Source: Bacteroidales bacterium UBA2714
GTDB lineage: Bacteria > Bacteroidota > Bacteroidia > Bacteroidales > P3
DNA length: 63,434 nt
Assembly: GCA_002354035.1 (NCBI GenBank)
Contig: DEKU01000069.1
Span: forward strand, 1 to 63,434
Reading direction: 5' to 3'
This document shows, piece after piece, positions 25,985 to 34,771 of this stretch; within the stretch, counting starts at the first letter, position 1; every line of letters starts with the position of its first letter. Made by a program: the position numbers and the translations under genes. Under the pieces are notes generated by a model, which saw only the letters and a list, made by a program, of their open reading frames with translations, had not been told where the DNA came from and made no database searches.

Positions 25985-28900
25985 CACTTGATTACAAGAA
26001 AACAAATAAGTTCGAAGTCATCCAATCCTGTAATACTATCTCTGAATAGTTCACCCTGCACCCCATCAAGGAAACTGTCAATGTCTGATTCCTTTTTGAC
26101 GTTGATAATTGAGTTGATGGCTTTGCTGAGCAAGTCTGAATATTTGTCCATACGCAAACCATCACGGGTCTCTTTGTTGAAGGCGGTGCAGAGTTTAATG
26201 TCGGGCTGTTCCATAGGCTTGCAGAGCAGGCGCATCTTGTCGAGGAGGTCCTTGGGGTGCAGGTGGTCAACCATCACCTCGCCATCATCTTGGATGTAGA
26301 CCATATAGAATGGGTGCAGCTGGTTCTTGTGGTCGATATTGACGCCGGCAGTTCTGTTTTTCAGCACGAAGATGGTGCCGGCGGGCGCTTGCTCGTTACC
26401 ACGCACCACGGCGTGAAGGCCAAAGGGGGTGTGCTCAATATCGTGGTTACCCTGCATATATTCCAAGAGATCCAATCGGAACTCGTTCAGCCCAAGGTCC
26501 ATGATGCTGACTCCGGTATTCATCTCTTCGAGGTCGACGACATCTTCTTTAAGCTTTTCCAGTTGTCGGCGGCGGTACTCAAGGTCATCCTTTTCCTCGG
26601 GCGAAAGGAGATTGTCATCGCCAGTAGCCGTCATCACGGTCACCTTCATACGAGCCTCGACACGTCCTTTGAGGTTGATATACTCGTCGAGCGTCATATC
26701 GGGCCAATAATTGACCAACTGTATCTGTGCATTCCTGGAGCCAATACGGTCGATACGGCCGAAACGCTGGATGATACGTACGGGGTTCCAGTGGATGTCA
26801 TAATTGATAAGGTAGTCGCAGTCCTGGAGGTTCTGTCCCTCGCTGATGCAGTCGGTGGCGATAAGCACGTCAATATCTTCGTGCAGATGAGGGTAGACGG
26901 CATTGCGCTCCTTGGAAACCGGCGAGAACAGGGTAAGCACCTTGTTGAAGTCGAGTTTTTCGCGCAGTTTCAACGTGCTGCGGGCCTCCACATCGCCTGT
27001 GACAAGAGCCACATTCAGGCCATAGTGGAACTTTATCTTGTCGGCCAGGCAGGAGTATAGATATTCAGCAGTATCGGAGAAAGCGGTAAAGACTATCACC
27101 TTTTTATTGTCGCCATTAATAGGGTGGTCGAACTTGTCTTTCAGGTCGCTGACAAGTTGCTGCAACTTGCTGTCGTGCTCGGGTGTGATAGGTTCAAGCT
27201 GGGCGAGGAGATTGCAAATGATGCTGAAGTCGGCCTTTATCTCCTCCTGCCACGAGAGGTAGTCCATATCCTCCAGCCGGATACGGTTCTTCTTTTTGCC
27301 GATGGTGAAGTCCTGCTCGTCCTCGTCGGCATCCACGCTTTCATAGTCATCGACAGAAATCTGAACATCGCCCTGCTGGAACCGGGCGATTGCATTAAGG
27401 GTTTCCTGCATATAGTCGCGGATGCGGCCCAGCGTGAGACGGAAGGAGTTGACGGAAGACTCCAAGCGTTTCAGCAACTGCATATTCATCAGTCGCTGGA
27501 TGCCGCGCTCACGCTCCTCAATACTCAGTCGATGGCCCGACGTACCTTCTTCTTCCTTGTATTTCCACAGCTGGCTGGGTTGGATGAAGGCCGAAGGCGC
27601 ATAGATGGCCAGGTGGAGCAACTGAAGCTGCTCGAATATCTCGTTGTAGTTGATGGCAGTATCGAGGTCGGTCAAGTGTGGCTGACGAGAGATAGGTTTC
27701 AGACGGTCGGGGAAGGAGCCTATATCCGTGGTGTCGTAATATTGCTGGATATGTTTGCGGCTGCGGGCAATGGTGACAGCATCGAGTAGGCGGAAGAAGT
27801 CAAAGTCGAGCATGCGGAGCAGCCGCTCGGTGGTGCGTTCTTGTGGCGGCAGGTTGGACCACGTGTTATAAGCCCCTTGCGCCTGACGGAAGATGTCGTC
27901 GATACCTTTGTTGGTAGGCAGCAGTTGGTCAAAAGCTTTGGATTCCCCTTCGTATGCCAGCTGCAGCTGGTTCTTGAGGTCGTTGAAACGGTTGTTGACG
28001 GGTGTGGCCGAGAGCATCAGCACCTTGGTCTTCACGCCAGAGCGTATGACCTTGTTCATCAGACGCAGGTAGCGGTTGTCGCGAGGATTCTCACCATCCT
28101 CGTCAGTCGACACCTTGCCGCCATTGCGGAAGTTGTGGCTCTCGTCAATCACCACAAGGTCGTAGTTGCCCCAGTTGACACGTTCCAGGTCGAGGTCGTT
28201 GCTCTGCCCGTGGTCGCGACTGAGATCGGTATGATAAAGCACATCATAATTCAGACGATCCTTGGCCAAAGGGTTGTTGGTGTAGTTCTGCCGATAGGTG
28301 TTCCAGTTCTCGTATAGTTTCTTGGGACATAGCACCAATACTGTCCGGTTACGGCTTTCGTAGTATTTGATGACAGAAAGTGCGGTGAACGTCTTGCCAA
28401 GACCCACAGAGTCGGCAAGGATGCATCCATTGTATTTCTCCAGTTTGTTAATGATGGCCAAAGCGGCATCGCGCTGGAAATTGTAAAGCTTGTTCCAGAT
28501 GACAGAGTTTTTGAATCCCGTGGACTCGTTGGGCAGCTCGTCCTCGCTTATATCTTTCAGAAATTCGTTGAAGATATTGTATAGTGCCACAAAGTAAAGA
28601 AACTCCGGGGCGTTTTCTTTGTAGGCGTTGCTGATGCTGTCGACAACCTCATCAGTCACCACCTGCATACGGGCTGAATCTTTCCAGAGCTGGTCAAAGA
28701 GGTCGATATAGGCTTTCGAGAACGGAGCCTCGGCCTTCTGGATCATTGTATAGGCATGATTGCCCTTTTCACAACCGAGGTCTACCGTAGTGAAACCGTC
28801 AAGAGGCGAGTAGCTGTTGTCGTCAAGAGTGATGAATCCCATCATCTGCTCGTTGGTACGGTTGGACTTGAAGCAGACCTTTTGCCGGATCCATTCTGCA

Positions 28901-29211
28901 CATTCGCGGGCGATAGCCTTTTGGGTAAGTTCGTTGCGGAGCTTTACTTCAAATTCCGAGCCATAAAGTGTGCGTTCTCTGTCCAGACGGGGGATATAGA
29001 ACTCCCGCTGTTGTTTTGGTGTTTTCTCTGTCGTGAATGTAGGCGAAGTGAATATGAATCGCAATTCCTTGATATCCTTCAACGCGTCTCTCAACTCTTG
29101 ATAGGCATAGATGGAGAAGCAGGAGGCCGCTATTGAAAGGCGGCTGCCCGGCCGGATTTGCTGCATCAGGTCGTCGCGTAAAGTTTTGTTTATGTTATTT
29201 ATCAGTTCCAT
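25984..29211 (-). CDS. SNF2-family helicase with PLD-like N-terminal domain
   Basis: A 1075-residue protein, first gene of the defence operon. Residues 1-180 resemble a phospholipase D-like fold (SRLSIAASCFSIYAYQEL, FIFTSPTF) but I do not see a clean HxK motif, so it may be inactive. The SNF2 core follows: motif I ADSVGLGKTFTAL (266-278), motif II VVIDESHNFRN, motif III LMLSATPVNN, and the second RecA domain with VLIATDCISEGQNLQDC and IIQRFGRIDRIGS. Such helicases translocate on DNA and occur with DUF4391 and Mod in type III-like loci. The promoter lies at 29317-29344, leaving a leader of about 100 nt. Confidence 0.88.
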   Translation of the reverse strand: MELINNINKTLRDDLMQQIRPGSRLSIAASCFSIYAYQELRDALKDIKELRFIFTSPTFTTEKTPKQQREFYIPRLDRERTLYGSEFEVKLRNELTQKAIARECAEWIRQKVCFKSNRTNEQMMGFITLDDNSYSPLDGFTTVDLGCEKGNHAYTMIQKAEAPFSKAYIDLFDQLWKDSARMQVVTDEVVDSISNAYKENAPEFLYFVALYNIFNEFLKDISEDELPNESTGFKNSVIWNKLYNFQRDAALAIINKLEKYNGCILADSVGLGKTFTALSVIKYYESRNRTVLVLCPKKLYENWNTYRQNYTNNPLAKDRLNYDVLYHTDLSRDHGQSNDLDLERVNWGNYDLVVIDESHNFRNGGKVSTDEDGENPRDNRYLRLMNKVIRSGVKTKVLMLSATPVNNRFNDLKNQLQLAYEGESKAFDQLLPTNKGIDDIFRQAQGAYNTWSNLPPQERTTERLLRMLDFDFFRLLDAVTIARSRKHIQQYYDTTDIGSFPDRLKPISRQPHLTDLDTAINYNEIFEQLQLLHLAIYAPSAFIQPSQLWKYKEEEGTSGHRLSIEERERGIQRLMNMQLLKRLESSVNSFRLTLGRIRDYMQETLNAIARFQQGDVQISVDDYESVDADEDEQDFTIGKKKNRIRLEDMDYLSWQEEIKADFSIICNLLAQLEPITPEHDSKLQQLVSDLKDKFDHPINGDNKKVIVFTAFSDTAEYLYSCLADKIKFHYGLNVALVTGDVEARSTLKLREKLDFNKVLTLFSPVSKERNAVYPHLHEDIDVLIATDCISEGQNLQDCDYLINYDIHWNPVRIIQRFGRIDRIGSRNAQIQLVNYWPDMTLDEYINLKGRVEARMKVTVMTATGDDNLLSPEEKDDLEYRRRQLEKLKEDVVDLEEMNTGVSIMDLGLNEFRLDLLEYMQGNHDIEHTPFGLHAVVRGNEQAPAGTIFVLKNRTAGVNIDHKNQLHPFYMVYIQDDGEVMVDHLHPKDLLDKMRLLCKPMEQPDIKLCTAFNKETRDGLRMDKYSDLLSKAINSIINVKKESDIDSFLDGVQGELFRDSITGLDDFELICFLVIK

Positions 29212-29316
29212 TTTTCAAGTTCCGATATCCAATGTCTCCATCAGCAGATTAACAGAAAAAAAACATGAGACTAATATGCTCTACATAATGCCTTCTTTTT
29301 AATTCGTTTTAAGTTG

Positions 29317-29344
29317 CAAATATACGCATTTTTTTTGACACCAA
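29317..29344 (-). promoter_or_regulatory. Promoter of the defence operon
   Basis: On the minus strand TATATTTG (29324 to 29317) is a good -7 box, with TTG (29344 to 29342) 17 bp upstream as a possible -33 box. No other comparable promoter is seen between the eight genes downstream, so they are probably one transcript. Confidence 0.65.
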
Positions 29345-29480
29345 CTCCTCTTTATAGAGAGTATCAATTGTAAATGGACAAGTATCAACGGCTTGGCATG
29401 TGGATTTTTCTTATAGAAGCCCCACAAATAAATCACCTTGACAAGAACGATTAGTTTTTATTAAAGAATTCAGTGATAAA

Positions 29481-30009
29481 TTATCGTTTCGAGCCAACAA
29501 GAAGTGTACTAACGCCACCTAAAATTGAGACCGAGTTTCTATAATCATACTCACTTGCCACACTAACCATAACTCGACAGAGTCTTTTATCTTGCATATG
29601 TTCAAAGATGGGAAATGTATCGTAACTTTCTTAAAGTGGTTATGACCCGACCTGTTCGATACTGGACACTTCAAAGGGAAAGACTGTCTATCGAAAGTTG
29701 GATATCGTCGGCATACTCCATAAGGTAATCAACTTTCATTTTTATATTTCCCATCTACTTATCCTCCTTCCTATGCTACATTTTCAACATATTTCTTCTC
29801 ATTCTCTGAACGGGACTGACACCCACACCTTCGTTCTTGGTAATCATCCAGATGGGATAGCCCTATCTCAACTGCTTTACGACAGCGACATATTGTTCCA
29901 GAAGAGTCTCATCTGATTTCGTCCAACCGTTCTTCTTTCCAACTGTCCCTACTTCGACGATGAACTTTTCTTTTCCAGATTTGAGTCTACCTATTGCTCT
30001 CTCTTACAT
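29481..30009 (-). pseudogene. Decayed coding region with TAA, TAG and TGA interruptions
   Basis: One minus-strand frame from ATG 30009 reads as convincing protein (for example KEKFIVEVGTVGKKNGW, QYVAVVKQLR, GYPIWMITKNEG) but is broken by TAA (30006), TAG (29865, 29778, 29757) and TGA (29673, 29604). A second start ATG at 29754 has an unusual AAGGAGG eight bases upstream. The last part continues after a frame change (HMQDKRLCRVMVSVASEY ... LGGVSTLLVGSKR) to a TAA at 29481. It looks like one or two dead genes. I do not recognise them. The 855-bp gap 29212-30066 otherwise holds only the operon promoter and the tRNA terminator. Confidence 0.5.
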
Positions 30010-30018
30010 GACGATAAT

Positions 30019-30056
30019 AAAAAAACTCACAAGCCTATTTTGTAAGAGCTTGTGAG
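30019..30056 (-). terminator. Terminator after tRNA-Ser
   Basis: On the minus strand CTCACAAGC and GCTTGTGAG form a perfect 9-bp stem followed by seven T residues, 10 bp past the mature tRNA 3' end. Confidence 0.85.
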
Positions 30057-30065
30057 ACTTTGAGG

Positions 30066-30078
30066 GCGGAAAGAGAGG
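30066..30078. other. Candidate att site at the tRNA-Ser 3' end
   Basis: The 13-mer GCGGAAAGAGAGG, covering the end of the T stem, the 3' acceptor strand and the discriminator base, recurs exactly at 12963-12975 in the same orientation. Confidence 0.45.
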
Positions 30079-30151
30079 GATTCGAACCCCCGGACCCTCG
30101 CAGGTCAACGGTTTTCAAGACCGCCGCATTCGACCGCTCTGCCATCTTTCC
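30067..30151 (-). tRNA. tRNA-Ser(UGA)
   Basis: An 85-nt class II tRNA on the minus strand. The acceptor stem is GGAAAGA / TCTTTCC, the anticodon loop CTTGAAA holds TGA, a long variable arm (GACC...GGTC type) is present, and the T loop reads GGTTCGAATCC. The discriminator is G and CCA is not encoded, as usual in Bacteroidota. It has its own promoter and terminator. Confidence 0.97.
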
Positions 30152-30200
30152 ATATGTCAACCAGCGTTTTGCACGATTGGCATCGTTCCGATTGATTTTG

Positions 30201-30231
30201 CAAATATACGAAGATTGTCGGATATGGCAAA
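30201..30231 (-). promoter_or_regulatory. Promoter of tRNA-Ser
   Basis: On the minus strand the -7 box is TATATTTG (30208 to 30201) and the -33 box TTTG (30231 to 30228), 19 bp apart: a near-consensus Bacteroidota promoter. Confidence 0.8.
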
Positions 30232-30291
30232 AAAAAATTTAGACCAGTGTGCAAAAATGAGGGAAAGGCTCTGTATATTATTTTTTTTTCG

Positions 30292-30299
30292 TATATTTG
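30292..30299 (+). promoter_or_regulatory. -7 box for the acyltransferase-purL group
   Basis: TATATTTG, 54 bp before the start at 30354; preceded by a long T run. The -33 box is weak. Divergent from the tRNA promoter. Confidence 0.65.
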
Positions 30300-30353
30300 C
30301 ACGGTTTAAAAGAGAAAGCCACCAGTGCTTAGTTATTATATAAAAGTATAATA

Positions 30354-30926
30354 ATGAGAAAGATTTGGATTTGGATAGTGAAGATGTGCGGTTGGCACTT
30401 TGAGATTCCCACCCTGCGGGAGCGGCCGGAATTGCGCCATTGTGTGGTTGCGGTGGCTCCGCATACGGCTTTTGCCGACTATCTGGTTGGGGGTGCGGTG
30501 CTTTTTGCCGCAGGGGTGAATCCCCGGATTTTTGTAAAGAAAGAATTTTTCAATGTTTTCACGCGCGGTCTGCTGACCCGGCTTGGGCTGGTGGCCGTGG
30601 ACCGCGGAAACATTCACAATGACCTTGTGGCCAAGGCTGTAGACACCTTGAAGAGCAGCGATAACATCTGTATTGTCATCACACCTGAGGGTACCCGCAA
30701 GCCTGTGAAACGGTTCAAACGGGGTTTTTACCAGATTGCCATGCAGGCGGGAGTGCCCATCGCGCTGGGATTTTTGGACTTTAAGAACAAGCGCGCAGGC
30801 TATGGCCCCACGATTTACCCCACGGGAGATTATGAGGCCGATGTGGAGCAGATGGTGGAGTTCTTCGACCGCCATACGCCTTGTCATCCCGAAGGGTGGG
30901 CCATCAGGCCCAAACGGCAATCGTGA
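30354..30926 (+). CDS. PlsC-like lysophospholipid acyltransferase
   Basis: A 190-residue protein with the acyltransferase HX4D box (APHTAFADYL, His37/Asp42) and the substrate-binding PEGTRKP segment (about residues 101-107), as in 1-acylglycerol-3-phosphate acyltransferases. It is shorter than classical PlsC (about 240) and lacks an obvious long N-terminal membrane anchor, but has an amphipathic start (MRKIWIWIVKMCGW). It probably transfers an acyl chain to a lysophospholipid or related glycerolipid at the inner membrane. purL follows 68 bp later in the same direction. Confidence 0.85.
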   Translation: MRKIWIWIVKMCGWHFEIPTLRERPELRHCVVAVAPHTAFADYLVGGAVLFAAGVNPRIFVKKEFFNVFTRGLLTRLGLVAVDRGNIHNDLVAKAVDTLKSSDNICIVITPEGTRKPVKRFKRGFYQIAMQAGVPIALGFLDFKNKRAGYGPTIYPTGDYEADVEQMVEFFDRHTPCHPEGWAIRPKRQS

Positions 30927-30994
30927 CCGGGATATGACAACAACAAAAAAAACTATAGAAAACAAGTATTCATTCAAGCGAAAATAACTGCAAT

Positions 30995-33900
30995 ATGATA
31001 AGAAGAATTTATGTTGAGAAGAAAGAGGCTTACGCCGCCGGAGCCAAAGGGCTGCGCGAGGAGCTGGAACGCTATTTGGGCGTGGAGCCTGAAGGGGTGC
31101 GCATGATGGTGCGCTACGATATAGAGAACCTGTCGGACGAGACATACGATAAAGCCCGTGGCACGGTGTTTGCCGAGCCGCCGGTGGATGTGCTGTATGA
31201 GGAGGAGTTTCCCCACAGCGAGGATGATTTTGTGTTCACGGTTGAGTACCTGCCGGGACAGTTCGACCAACGGGCCGACAGCGCCATGCAGTGTGTGCGG
31301 CTGCTGAACGCCGCCGAGCAGCCCATCATCCGCTCGGCCACGACATACGTGATCAGTGGCCACCTGACCGACCAGCAGCGTGAGGCTGTGGTGAAGCACT
31401 GTGTGAACCCGGTGGACAGCCGGGTGACGGACGCGCCCAAGCCGGCGACCCTGGAGGAGCATTACGACGAGCCCGCCGACGTGGCCATTCTGGACGGCTT
31501 TGCCGCCATGGGCGCCGACGAGCTGGAGAAGCTCTACGGCTCGATGGGTCTGGCCATGACGCTGGCCGACTTCCAGCATATCCAGCATTACTTTGCCGAG
31601 GAGGAGAAGCGCGACCCGAGTGTGACCGAAATCCGAGTGCTGGACACTTACTGGAGCGACCACTGCCGCCATACCACTTTCGCCACCGAGCTGAAGGGTG
31701 TGGAGTTTGACGAGGGCAAGTACCGTCCGCTGCTGGAGGAGGCTTTCTCCAAGTATCTTGCCGACCACAAGGACCAGTATGAGGGTCGTGATGACAAGTA
31801 TGTGTGTCTGATGGACCTCGGCACCTTGGCCGCCAAACGGATGCGCAAAGCCGGACTGCTGAACGACCAAGAGGTGAGCGACGAAATCAATGCATGCAGC
31901 ATTGTGGTGCCTGTGAAGATGGACGGAAAGACCGAGGAGTGGCTGGTGAATTTCAAAAACGAGACCCACAACCACCCCACCGAGATAGAACCTTTTGGCG
32001 GAGCAGCCACCTGCCTTGGCGGATGCATCAGAGACCCGTTGAGCGGTCGCACATACGTCTACCAGGCCATGCGTGTGACGGGAGCCGCCGACCCGCGCAA
32101 GCCAGTCAGCGAGACCCTTCCGGGCAAGCTTCCGCAAAGCAAGATCGTCACCACTGCCGCCCGTGGCTACAGCAGCTACGGCAACCAGATCGGCCTTGCA
32201 ACAGGGCTGGTGAACGAGATTTACCACCCCAACTATGTGGCCAAGCGCATGGAGATAGGGGCTGTGATGGCCGCTGCCCCACGCCGACAGGTGAAAAGAC
32301 TGACCAGCGACCCCGGCGATGTGGTCATCCTGCTGGGTGGCCGCACTGGCCGCGACGGCTGTGGCGGTGCCACCGGCGCCTCCAAGGCCCACAACTCGTC
32401 GTCGCTGACCACCTGCGGAGCCGAGGTGCAGAAGGGCAACGCCCCCACCGAACGGAAAATCCAGCGCCTGTTCCGCCGCGAAGAAGTGTCGAGCCTCATC
32501 AAGAAGTGCAACGACTTTGGCGCGGGCGGAGTGAGTGTGGCCATCGGCGAGTTGGCCGACGGTCTGCAAATTGACCTTGACAAAGTGCCCAAGAAATATG
32601 CCGGACTGGACGGCACGGAGCTGGCCATCAGCGAGAGCCAGGAACGTATGGCTGTGGTGGTGGCACCCGCCGATGTGGAGAAGATGCTGAAGTATGCCGA
32701 CGAGGAGAACCTGGAAGCTGTGGTGGTGGCCACCGTCACCGCCGAACCCCGCATGGTTATCAGCTGGCGCGGCAAAGAGATTGTGAACCTGAGCCGCCGT
32801 TTTATCGACACCAACGGGGCCCATCAGGAGACAGAGGTTCGTGTGGCAATGCCCGCCGACCGGGCGACCGCCGACACCGGCGCCACACACCCGCAGGAGA
32901 GCGTGAAGAGCCGCTGGATTGAGAATCTTGCCAACCTGAATGTGTGCTCGCAGAAAGGGCTGGTGGAGATGTTCGACAGCACGGTGGGCGCCGGCAGTGT
33001 GGTGATGCCCTACGGCGGGCAGACCCAGATGACGCCGACCCAATGCATGATAGGCATGCTGCCCACCCTGACCGCACAGAGCGACACGGTGACACTGATG
33101 AGCTATGGCTACGACCCCTATCTGAGCAGCTGGAGCCCCTTCCACGGAGCCGCCTTCGCGGTGGTGGACTCGGTGGCCAAGATTGCGGCATCGGGTGGCA
33201 ACGTTAGCCGTATCAGGCTCACGTTCCAAGAGTATTTCAAGAAACTGGGCAAAGACCCCTACCGCTGGGGCGAGCCCTTTGCGGCCCTGCTGGGTGCCTA
33301 CAACGCACAGATGGGGCTGAAGATGCCCGCCATCGGAGGCAAGGACTCGATGAGCGGCACTTTTAACGACATAGATGTGCCCCCCACTCTGTGCAGCTTT
33401 GCCGTGTGTGTGAGCAACCTGAAGCATGTGGTGACCCCGGAACTGAAGCGCGCTGGCAGCTACCTCTACCTGCTCGAGGTGAAGCCCGACGCGATGGGAA
33501 TGCCTAACTACAAGCTGTTGCTCTCCATGTACAACGCCCTGCATCAGGCCGTGGGCAAAGGCTCCATCAAGTCGGCCTACGCCGTGGGATTTGGCGGCAT
33601 AGCCGAGGCTGTGAGCAAGATGGCCTTCGGCAACCGGCTGGGCGTGACCTTCGACGGCGCTTTCAGCCCGGACGAGCTGTTCGAGAAGAAATACGGTGCC
33701 ATAGTGGTGGAGGTGACCAATTGCGGCTCACTGCCCGCCGTGGCACGCAAGATAGGCCGCGTGACCGACAGCGGCACGTTTGTCATAGGCAACGAGACCA
33801 TCAGCATGGACGAGATGCTGAAAGCCTGGACCGGCACACTGGAGAGCATCTTCCCCACCACGAGCGGGAGCACCCCAACCCGGATGGGACAGCCGAAACT

Positions 33901-34744
33901 CTATAAGTCCAAACAGGTGCATATTTGTAAGCACAAGACCGCGCGGCCCAAGGTGTTTATCCCCGCTTTCCCCGGCACCAACTGCGAGTACGACTCGGCC
34001 CGCGCTTTCCTGCGGGCAGGAGCGGAGGTGGAGACACTGGTGTTCCGCAACCTGAGCAGCAGCCATATCGAGCAGAGTGTCGAGGCCTTCACCAAGGCCA
34101 TCGACAACAGCCAGATTGTGATGATACCCGGCGGTTTCTCGGCCGGCGACGAGCCTGACGGCAGCGCCAAGTTCATCACCAGCGTGTTCCGCAACCCCAT
34201 GATAAGCGACGCCGTAATGCGGCTGTTGAAAGAGCGGGACGGCCTGATGCTGGGCATCTGCAACGGATTCCAGGCCCTGGTGAAACTGGGACTGGTTCCC
34301 TACGGCGAGATACGCCCGCAGGAAGCCGACGCACCCACCCTCACGTTCAACACCATCGGCCGCCACCAAAGCATGATTGCTCACACCCGCGTGGTGAGCA
34401 ACCTGTCGCCCTGGCTGCAACAGGCCGAGCTGGGCAAGACCTACGTGGTGCCCATCTCTCACGGCGAGGGCCGCTTTGTGGCTCCACAGGCTTGCATCGA
34501 CCAGTTGTTTGCCAATGGGCAGGTGGCCACACAGTATGTTGACCTGCACGGCAACGCCACGATGCAGGAGCCGTATAACATGAACGGCTCGTTCCTGGCC
34601 ATTGAGGGCATTACCAACCCCGACGGACGTGTGCTGGGCAAGATGGCCCACAGCGAACGCTGGCGTCCCGGCACCTATATGAACATCGTCGGCGATCAGG
34701 ACCAGCGCATCTTTGAGAGCGGTGTGGCCTACTTTGGCAATTGA
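30995..34744 (+). CDS. purL: Phosphoribosylformylglycinamidine synthase (single chain)
   Basis: A 1249-residue large-form FGAM synthase that uses ATP and glutamine to convert FGAR to FGAM in purine synthesis. The central synthase part carries ETHNHPTEIEPFGGAATCLGG and the DFGAGGVSVAIGELADG loop. The C-terminal glutaminase domain starts near KVFIPAFPGTNCEYDSARAF and has the nucleophile in MLGICNGFQALV and the His-x-Glu segment PISHGEGRF. Length and order fit the enterobacterial/eukaryotic type, so no separate purQ or purS is needed. purE lies 4 kb downstream on the same strand. Confidence 0.96.
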   Translation: MIRRIYVEKKEAYAAGAKGLREELERYLGVEPEGVRMMVRYDIENLSDETYDKARGTVFAEPPVDVLYEEEFPHSEDDFVFTVEYLPGQFDQRADSAMQCVRLLNAAEQPIIRSATTYVISGHLTDQQREAVVKHCVNPVDSRVTDAPKPATLEEHYDEPADVAILDGFAAMGADELEKLYGSMGLAMTLADFQHIQHYFAEEEKRDPSVTEIRVLDTYWSDHCRHTTFATELKGVEFDEGKYRPLLEEAFSKYLADHKDQYEGRDDKYVCLMDLGTLAAKRMRKAGLLNDQEVSDEINACSIVVPVKMDGKTEEWLVNFKNETHNHPTEIEPFGGAATCLGGCIRDPLSGRTYVYQAMRVTGAADPRKPVSETLPGKLPQSKIVTTAARGYSSYGNQIGLATGLVNEIYHPNYVAKRMEIGAVMAAAPRRQVKRLTSDPGDVVILLGGRTGRDGCGGATGASKAHNSSSLTTCGAEVQKGNAPTERKIQRLFRREEVSSLIKKCNDFGAGGVSVAIGELADGLQIDLDKVPKKYAGLDGTELAISESQERMAVVVAPADVEKMLKYADEENLEAVVVATVTAEPRMVISWRGKEIVNLSRRFIDTNGAHQETEVRVAMPADRATADTGATHPQESVKSRWIENLANLNVCSQKGLVEMFDSTVGAGSVVMPYGGQTQMTPTQCMIGMLPTLTAQSDTVTLMSYGYDPYLSSWSPFHGAAFAVVDSVAKIAASGGNVSRIRLTFQEYFKKLGKDPYRWGEPFAALLGAYNAQMGLKMPAIGGKDSMSGTFNDIDVPPTLCSFAVCVSNLKHVVTPELKRAGSYLYLLEVKPDAMGMPNYKLLLSMYNALHQAVGKGSIKSAYAVGFGGIAEAVSKMAFGNRLGVTFDGAFSPDELFEKKYGAIVVEVTNCGSLPAVARKIGRVTDSGTFVIGNETISMDEMLKAWTGTLESIFPTTSGSTPTRMGQPKLYKSKQVHICKHKTARPKVFIPAFPGTNCEYDSARAFLRAGAEVETLVFRNLSSSHIEQSVEAFTKAIDNSQIVMIPGGFSAGDEPDGSAKFITSVFRNPMISDAVMRLLKERDGLMLGICNGFQALVKLGLVPYGEIRPQEADAPTLTFNTIGRHQSMIAHTRVVSNLSPWLQQAELGKTYVVPISHGEGRFVAPQACIDQLFANGQVATQYVDLHGNATMQEPYNMNGSFLAIEGITNPDGRVLGKMAHSERWRPGTYMNIVGDQDQRIFESGVAYFGN

Positions 34745-34771
34745 ATTGACAACCCATAATGATAACACACT

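Noticed and set aside
14722..29211. DISARM or BREX system
   Set aside because: A SNF2 helicase, a PLD-like domain and a methylase are present, but there is no DrmA, DrmB, PglZ, BrxC or BrxL-type gene; the Mod and Res proteins are of type III kind.
29698..29916. A 72-codon plus-strand open frame
   Set aside because: The opposite strand reads as better protein sequence (though broken); the plus-strand product is low in charge and has no start signals.
29481..30009. Phage genes with a recoded stop codon
   Set aside because: All three stop codons interrupt the frame and there is also a frame change, so decay fits better than a single recoded codon.
12963..30078. Intact integrative element
   Set aside because: No integrase, excisionase or mobilisation gene is present between the att-like repeats, so only a decayed or dependent element can be claimed.
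30974..33544. An 856-codon minus-strand open frame
   Set aside because: Fully antisense to purL, whose motifs are intact; the product is H-, G- and V-rich low-information sequence.
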